This document shows positions 57,421 to 64,000 of a stretch of 64,000 nucleotides of DNA, piece by piece. The stretch covers positions 1,426,001 through 1,490,000 of the forward strand of contig CM073193.1 of assembly GCA_037042915.1 (NCBI GenBank). The letters are read 5' to 3'. Below the pieces are notes generated by a model. That model was not told where the DNA came from. It saw nothing but the letters and a program-made list of their open reading frames with translations, and did no database searches. The stretch is from Auricularia sp. M13 (lineage: Eukaryota; Basidiomycota; Agaricomycetes; Auriculariales; Auriculariaceae). Positions within the stretch are counted from its first letter, which is position 1. Every line of letters starts with the position of its first letter. The translations under genes and the position numbers were made by a program.

Positions 57421-58470
57421 TTATCCCAACCATTTCCCCCCTCCCCTGCTGCTCGGCAGCACCGCTCGGTCTTCTGTGATTACCTTCGCAAGGCGCATGC
57501 GGACCTCAGCCATTGTGGGCCGCTTGGAAGCTTCCTGCGCCCAGCAGTCCGTCATCAACTGCCACAGTTCGTCCGTGAAGTCTGTGCGCGAGATCTCTTC
57601 TCGACCTGGGCGCCTGCCGCTGCACAGCTGAACCACAGCGGAGGTGCGCGTGAGGTCACGAGGCCTCAGCCAGGCGAATGGGGCGTGGCCGGCGTAGATC
57701 TCGAAGACGAGGATGCCAAAGGCGTAGACGTCCGTCTGAGTGGTGCGTATTTCCGTCTGGATGAGCTCAGGAGCCATTGATGTGATGTGCCCCTCAGGCG
57801 CGAAGTGATCGCACTGGACGAGTCTCGAAGGCGTGACAGGGTCAGGTCCGCAGTATTCGAAACCTGAGACGTAGACACCGCCGTCATGCCCCATGCGAAT
57901 GTTGGCCTACATTCCTGTGAGCATTGCACACGGCGTTTGACTCAGACATACCATATGAATGTTGCCGTGAACGATCGCGTCCTTCGTCTCAGTCTTCGAA
58001 TGTAGGAACTCCAACGACGCAGCAGTGAGGAACAACTGTCCGTGCGTTCCGAGTTAGAAGACAACTTGCCCGCATAAGAGTAACATGACTTACAATGACC
58101 TTCGGGTCTGCTCTTGGGTGCAGGTTGAAGTACGCATGCAGCGTCATGTGGTATGGGCATGGACAAGTGAGGCAGCGCTCAATGTATGTGTTGCACTCGA
58201 TGTGTACGATGTGATGGGGAGATAGCGTCGGCGGTGTGGTACAATCTCCCTCTTTCTGTGACTCTGTGATGAGCACGGATTTGGTCTCCAGCGGAGCAAC
58301 GCACGACATGCGGGAATCGCGTAACGGTTCCCATTGCCGCTTTGCCTGGGACAGAGTACCGTAAATCCGAGGAGAGACCACAGAACAAGAGGCAGCCGTC
58401 AGAGCGCAGGGTGACCAACAGCTGCATCGGAGTATCGACCACTGCCCTCATGAGACACAAAGAGCTGGAG
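57421..58470 (-). pseudogene. pseudokinase K2, paralogue of K1
   Basis: Exons read: about 58,440-58,310 (TPMQLLVTLRSDGCLLFCGL); about 58,200-58,094 (YHMTLHAYFNLHPRADPKVI); 58,035-57,952 (28 codons, SLEFLHSKTETKDAIVHGNI, then HM); 57,906-57,421. The last gives ANIRMGHDGGVYVSGFEYCG, ITSMAPELIQTEIRTTQTDV, YAFGILVFEIYAGHAPF, LWQLMTDCWAQEASKRPTMA and a short tail. Intron positions and the length of the 28-codon exon equal those of K1. The HGN and GFE substitutions are identical to K1, while the APE, DVYAFG and RPT structural motifs are kept. No N-lobe was found. Classing it as a pseudogene is provisional; the shared substitutions could equally mean a retained pseudokinase. Confidence 0.6.
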
Positions 58471-59351
58471 GGAGAGTGTATGTGTGAAGGAGAGGCTCGT
58501 GCGTGGTCTTTTATACCCGTGCTGAGCGCCTCCCAAAGTTTAGAAATTCAGAGTCTCAACCGTAGATTCGCCTGAGGCTCGCAAGTTGAAATCATACCTA
58601 GTATGTCAGTCAGTGCCATGCCAGGGTCCGAGTTTTGTTGATTTGCTATTTAGACTTTTAGCTTTGTTATTCTCAAGCCAAGGCTAGCTGTCGACAGGGC
58701 ATAAGCCTGGGTCTTCCTGAATAGTGGGGGTGATGTCGTCAGGCTCCGCCTGGGCTCGAGCCCACAAAGGCTTGCTGTTAGCCGCATGGAACTCTCGTGT
58801 AAGCCATGCTGAGAACGCCTGATTACCGCGAGGACGAGTATGATCGGGTTTCCGGAACGCAAGCATGGCGACAGAGTCCATTTGGCATCCTAATGTGATC
58901 GATTAGATATGTTTGACCAACCTGGAAGTACCCCCGGTCCGACAACCGCTGGCCTGCGGACTCGTTGACCGCATGCACGACTGATGCCCTCCCAGTTGTT
59001 GTACAGACGGAGCTGGGGCATCGTCAGCGCAAAAAATGACTTCAAGTCCACTTACAAGCGCGATTTCGAAGCCCAGCTATAGTCGATATCTCGCATCGCC
59101 GTAATAATCTGCGCAAGATGGAGTTTGCGGACGGTCTTCTCATTGCCGAGGGTCTTGCACAACGAATCCGAGATTGTTAGCAATGCCCAGGAACATCACC
59201 ATATCGCTAAAGACGAGTCAAACCGCATTATCTACAGGAAATGATTGCGTCTGACCTACATTGACACGCTGCGCCAGACGCAGCCTCTGAGATTTCAGCA
59301 TGAGTTTCATACTATGCATGCAGCTGATCTGCGCAGGGATTTCTGAGCGGC
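58471..59351. other. stretch after K2 without gene
   Basis: No coding signal; stops are frequent in all frames. Confidence 0.5.
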
Positions 59352-59599
59352 ATGCGTCAGAATTCCTATGACCGCCTATTGAAGGCAGCGCTGGCCGCTG
59401 CTGATCCTAGACCCATGGAGGACAAGCTGCGCGTCGTCAAGTCGTGTTGTCCAGTCATGCACGCGCTCGCTCAAACTGCACGACGTATGACGTGTGCCGC
59501 GGACAGGACGTCATCAAGTCCAATACCGAGAAGCGCGATGTTATGCTTCTTGCAGATTACGTCCGACCCGTCCGACCACCGTTCCGATTTGGAGTATGC

Positions 59600-60140
59600 G
59601 CGCGCGCATGACATCTTTCCATCATGCTCATTGACACACACTGCGCTCGAAGCCCATCAGGCTCGAGTATATTTTCCAGAAATATGTGATGATTCACAAA
59701 GATGGATCGAACAAAGCGATTCTATGCGATTTTGACCTCAGCAAGATTGTTCCAGAGGACCACCAGGCCAGCAACTCGTTGGCAACTCGTACCATGGAGC
59801 TGGAGACCGCAGCGGCGTCTTTCTGGTGCCGGAGCTTCTGCTTCCGACCGGGGAAGAGTACGCGCGGCGTAGCAAGGAGACGGATGTCTTCGCATTCGCC
59901 GGCCTCACCTTCACCGCCTACAACCGCGGACCGCCGTACACGAGCAACCTCCTCGCGGCATTGGATTTGACCGCGGGAAAGCGTCCGCGCCGTCCTTCCG
60001 CTGCGCAGGATCTCACGAACGGAATGTGGAAGCTGGTTGAAGATTGTTGGGCGCAGGATCGCCAGGATAGGCCGGTTATGACTAGTGTACACGCTCGTCT
60101 AACCGAATTCGCTGAAGCCGAAGGTGTCGCTGATGCGTAG
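59600..60140 (+). pseudogene. third kinase fragment, DFD type, frameshifted
   Basis: Plus-strand translation gives VMIHKDGSNKAILCDFDLSK and IVPEDHQAS, the beta7-beta8 and DFG region of a kinase with DFD for DFG. After a frame change it continues SGVFLVPELLLPTGEEYARR, SKETDVFAFAGLTFTAY and MWKLVEDCWAQDRQDRPVMT, to a stop at 60,140. The frame change coincides with an 11-bp tandem duplication (gcaactcgttg, 59,771-59,781, followed by gcaactcgt). Frames upstream to 59,352 are open but unrecognisable. It is on the opposite strand to K1 and K2 and is not their close copy. No counterpart exists in the first block. Confidence 0.65.
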
Positions 60141-60415
60141 CTACGTCCAATTGATGTCAGAATGCGACCCATGTCCTGGATAGTGTACCACTAGTCTCCC
60201 GCAATGATCATCCGGGCTTTGAAGTACCACGCCAGTCTGTTCGCTCGGCCGGCGCGTTGCCTCAAGAGAGCGCTAAACGCATGAACAGGATCGTAACATT
60301 ATCGAGATGCCTCTCGCAGTGAAAAGTCCTTCCATACGTCCCGGACGGCAATGTGTATCATACAGTGTGCGTATGTTCGTCATTATCCATCCGACCTTCG
60401 CACCGTCATCAAGAT

Positions 60416-61700
60416 CTACCTTGCGAGCCAAGTGTCTTGCCTTCCAATGGCGCCAGTCTCAAGGTCGGGGAAGAGCGTGGGCCACGCGCGCGAAAACTCG
60501 TCTTCGGGTAGGTACACAACCTCCTCGACATAGTCGTGGAGCAGCGTTGCCGGGTTGTGCAGCGCGACGCGCAGCAACTCGAGCCGCTTGATATTCGGCG
60601 CCAGTATATGATACGTGAGTAGATTGGCGACGTCGCGCTCCGCAATGCCAGCGCCGTGCTCCGCGCTGCTCATCAAACGCAGCGTGCGCAGAGCGGGGCA
60701 CTCCCAAGGGGGAACAAGTAATTCTCCAAGCGCGTCGCGTCCGGTTGCGAGATGGAACACGCCGCCGAAGTTGCCGCCCCAGCTGAGGCCTTCGACAAAG
60801 TATTCACGTTCGACGGCGAGGATCAGTGTGAAGGGCTCCAGGCCAGGCGCGGGGGGTAGCTGCGCCCTCTCTGCGCCGAGAAACTCGGACCAGACAGCTT
60901 CTGTGAGCGTTAGCTCGCGCAGATTGTCGAAAAGCCGCACGTGCTCGATGATAGATGAGAAATGGTGTAGGTGCAGCCGCCAGAGGCGGTACGTCACGCA
61001 GGGCGTTTTCGCCGACGATGCTCGGAGAGAGAAGCTGTATCCGGTGCGCGAGACAACAGCTAGCGTCTCACACGGCGCACATCGCAGAGCATCGAGCCCA
61101 TAGCATCGTTTCTTGGCGAACACAGGCCCACTTCAGCCACCGAGTCGAAATCCACGAATAGATTCACGAGGCGATTCAGCACCTCGTCGCTGGAAATATG
61201 CCGCCTTCAGCGTAGAAGATTTCATCGAACGTCGAATCCGCTTTTTGCCTCTCGCGGGATATCACAGAGGCCGAGAGCTAGCTTTCGTAGCAGGGGCCCA
61301 GAGAAAGAACGCGGCAGAGCTGCTGAGCTTTGAACTTCTCGTGCGCAGTTATTGCCAGTGTCGTCGTCGTGGGGCAATCGAACACGCTTCAACACGGCGC
61401 TCTCCAGCAACTGCGCACTCCCGGCGAACAGGTCGGCGGGTAGTCGGATGCCGGCACAAGATCGCGACGCAGAGAGGTCAAGGGTCTTCAGCAGCGGTGC
61501 GGAACGCTTTAATGCGGATATAACGGCGGGGATAGCATGGCCGACGGAAATGTGGACAGCAAGGTCGTGAATGTGGTCGAACAGCAGCTCCGAGAATTCC
61601 GTGACACGCGTCTGCGTGACCTTCGTTGCGGCGCTATTGCGCCAAACGTTATTTCTACGAAAGCAGGACGTCCTTGGTGCGGCGTAGCATTGGGTGGAGG
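60416..61700 (-). pseudogene. F-box/leucine-rich protein remnant F2
   Basis: The last open part (61,123-60,416) has YSFSLRASSAKTPCVTYRLW, LHHFSSIIEHVRLFDNLREL, TLTEAVWSEFLGAERAQLPP, PWECPALRTLRLMSSAEHGA and LLTYHILAPNIKRLELLRVA. These match the pattern of the intact F-box protein at 15-17 kb (FQLPLEPDAGWRCPALRVLT, DIAVFLRWHLRA). Further upstream, other frames give VTEFSELLFDHIHDLAVHIS, PLLKTLDLSASRSCAGIRLP and LESAVLKRVRLPHDDDTGNN, then GPLLRKLALGLCDIPREAKS. The F-box itself is missing and at least two frame changes or unsplit introns intervene. It parallels F1 at 53.1-53.7 kb. Confidence 0.6.
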
Positions 61701-61734
61701 AGTTGCAATGCCCGGGTCGTGTGGGAGCGGGCAG

Positions 61735-64000
61735 TAAGGTCCACTTGCCGGATCGAGTTTCATCCGCCGTGGAGTCCGCAACGGAGACTAGCAGTAAGGC
61801 TGGTTAGTTTGGTGCTGTTTGACGCTTCGGGCCGCCGTCGACCGCCGCGCGCCGCGCAAAGCAAGCAGCGTCCTGCAGCGTCCATGCTCAGCCGCTGTCG
61901 TGTTCGCCGTCAGCGGCACGCGCAAACCCAGCACTAGTCACGGTCCGCAATGCACCCGAGGGCGAGCGACCGCGGAGCAGACAACGCCGCACCATCTCGC
62001 ATCGGTTCATCGTTTTCTCCGTGCTGGGGGCGTACGCCTTCTCGGCAATGAGCTCAGGTGAATGCGCCTCGTCTTCAGCTTTCGATTCATAGTCTAAGGG
62101 CGTCGAGGAGCAGGTTCCTGGCCGCACGCGATATCCCGCCGGCGCTTCGACACCTCGGGTCTTTTGCGTGTGCCAGGCGCTCTCGCTGCTGATATAGAAG
62201 CATATGACATTGCTTGGTCTGTGGTTGCGATCCTCACTACCAGACACAGCGCTCAAACCATGAGGGCAAGCATCGAAGGATCTTCGTGCCTTCGTCTTTC
62301 ACGGAAGCTCTCTTCCTACTGGCAACACGCTCGGAGCTATCCCAAGCGGCTATGGCTACATTCAGCATCGCCGAACGGTGAGATTATGAAAGCTTGAGTG
62401 CATCCACAGGACCGGCTGCAGTCATCTTTTCCCTACCCAAGCACTCTGCCCGCGATGCGTGAGTTCGTCTGACGAGGCTCTTGGAGTCGACTTCGTCGTG
62501 GGCGTGAGACTGAGGAGAGGATCCGGATGTCTGTTCCAGATGCAGCGCCCATCTATATACGTAGGAAGCAGAGCTTCCAGGTGCGTATGTGTGTATGCCA
62601 TATGCGCGCGCATGCTTTACCGCTTTGCTGGTTTCGCCTTCTCCAGGTAACAGGCCCTGGTTTCCACACAAGTTGGGAGAGCGCCCACGGGATGGAACGA
62701 GGCAAGGGAGGAGGGAGCGCGCTCTTCAAGTTTCTGCCAGTGGAGACCCGGGGATCAACTGGACCTTATTAATCGATAAAAGTCCGTTTCCGCAAGCATG
62801 GAAGCATATTTCAATGATTCTTTGCTCGTTCACTCAGATGGTTAACGAAGCAGATAACCCGTGGCTGTACAATCTATTCCCACGCCTGCCATTGCCTCCG
62901 GGGACCGGCAGCGAAACTTGGTGTTTCGAGGAGGGTTCGAAGGTGCCGGTTACTGTAAGCATACCCATTCAATCCATGCCTTATGCTCATATGCGCATAC
63001 CTTCAATGATTGAAGTTGGGCTGAGTTGTGCGTATAAACGACAAATTGCCATGGATGTAGCTCTACTCTAAACAGGGGTATTCGGATGACCAAGTACAGT
63101 AGATCAAATCGTGGAGTGTACCAGCGCCTGAGGATGGCTCGAACAACGGCAAACGCGGGAAATGCCGGAGCTTTTCTTCGCAGTCACTGCTCGCACAGCG
63201 TGCCAGCCCAATCGAAGGCGCCGTCCCCGACTACGTCCGCCGAACCGCTGCCCGCCCTCCTGGCGCTGCAGAAAACGATTTGCCGCTGTGGTGCTCGAAT
63301 TCGAAGAAAACAGGACGTCTGCGCCCGAGTGCAGCGAGTTTCCACTGTCCAGGCGCTCAATGGTGCCCCCTATCCCTGGGCGCGCAGACCGAGGAAATCT
63401 GCCGACCCCTGCCGCCTACAAGTATCGAGGACCAACGCTCGGAGGGACTACTATGCGGTGATGCACGGTTCTTCCGACTGGAAAGCGCTTCGTATAGCGT
63501 CGGCGCATACTGTCGGTTCTGGCGGTCGGCATGCTCATGTGGATCGATGGCAATCTGCACGCACGGAGCTCTGGCCTTCTGACCGAACCAACTGCCGGTA
63601 TTTTGCGCGTTGAACCAACTGCAGGCATTTTGCGCGTTGATATACATGCATTGCGATGACGCCGAGATATTTGCTGAATCCCCCGCTCTCTGCGCTCAAA
63701 CCGACGTCGCCAGGCTTCGAAAAAACATTGCCTCACTCCCGCATTTCACTGTCGACGCGCTACTTGCCCGCCATTGTTAATATTTGTTGCCGCGCTCTGA
63801 ATCACCAGCTCTGTAGCTGTTCGCATCAGACTGATTATCAGCCCGGAAACCAGAGGCGAATGGCTACGGTTCTGACGACGATGGACGTGGCTTAGTCTTT
63901 CTCCTTTTGATCTGACGCTGTCCGCGGCGAAGATGGACCCCGTGGCGCCGGCTCTGAACTCCCTACGTCTCTACATCAAGAATGAATCCTCCTCATCACT
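61735..64000. repeat. segmental repeat S3 (runs off the window)
   Basis: It starts with a tiny relic of the Zn2Cys6 start region (gtgggagcgggcagtaagg, 61,719-61,737) and continues ggctggttagtttggtgctg, matching S1 and S2. It then follows S1 to ctgacgctgtccgcggcgaa (63,912) and beyond the window end. The offset to S1 falls from about 14.83 kb at the start to about 14.59 kb at the end, so S3 has lost roughly 0.2 kb, mostly near 63,890. Frames inside, such as ADNPWLYNLFPRLPLPPGTG at 62,850-62,910, are broken by a stop in S1, so coding is not supported. Confidence 0.8.

Noticed and set aside
62589-63613. Genes of 160 and 175 codons in repeat S3
   Set aside because: The homologous S1 copy has stops and frame changes at the same places and no family is recognisable, so the frames are not conserved as protein.
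1-64000. CRISPR arrays, rRNA genes, bacterial operons
   Set aside because: None seen; the spliced gene structure and families are fungal.

Overview
The window reads as nuclear DNA of a mushroom-forming basidiomycete (Agaricomycetes). Protein genes are interrupted by short introns of about 46-63 bp with GT..AG borders, often with a CTAAC branch site. The families are typical of that group: F-box/leucine-rich proteins, a DUF6535 membrane protein, a fungal Zn2Cys6 regulator, TKL-like kinase relatives, MYND proteins and a Plavaka (CACTA-type) transposon. All names come from motifs read by eye; no database search was run.

Layout. 1-1.5 kb: GC-rich minisatellites. 1.9-8.1 kb: two divergent genes sharing a short promoter, a low-complexity protein (-) and a seven-exon SAP-like, glutamine-rich protein (+). 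9.8-14.9 kb: a SET+MYND methyltransferase (-) and an ankyrin+MYND protein (+). 15.1-16.9 kb: F-box protein. 17.1-18.6 kb: cystathionine gamma-lyase (reverse transsulfuration). 19.1-20.6 kb: secreted A1 aspartic protease. 21.3-23.9 kb: second F-box-like protein. 24.3-26.0 kb: multi-pass membrane protein in many small exons. 26-29.4 kb: no convincing gene. 29.4-30.4 kb: intronless disordered protein. 30,696-36,968: complete Plavaka element with terminal inverted repeats, a 4-bp target duplication and an uninterrupted transposase. 37.4-37.9 kb: 5'-truncated LINE flanked by a 15-bp target duplication. 38.3-40.0 kb: proline-rich EH-like protein. 42.1-45.2 kb: DUF6535 protein. 45.8-46.9 kb: Zn2Cys6 + AT-hook regulator.

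46.9-64 kb is a degenerating segmental duplication. Its unit is S (the upstream flank of the Zn2Cys6 gene) - K (a pseudokinase) - F (an F-box fragment). The visible order is S1-K1-F1-S2(short)-K2-F2-S3, and S3 runs off the window. K1 and K2 share exon structure, and both lack the catalytic aspartate (HGN for HxD) and the metal-binding aspartate (GFE for DFG). F1, F2, a Zn2Cys6 remnant and a third kinase fragment are broken.

The genes before 46 kb look like unrelated housekeeping or lineage-specific genes, not a biosynthetic cluster. The most unusual content is the repeated pseudokinase locus and the intact transposon with a possible second gene.
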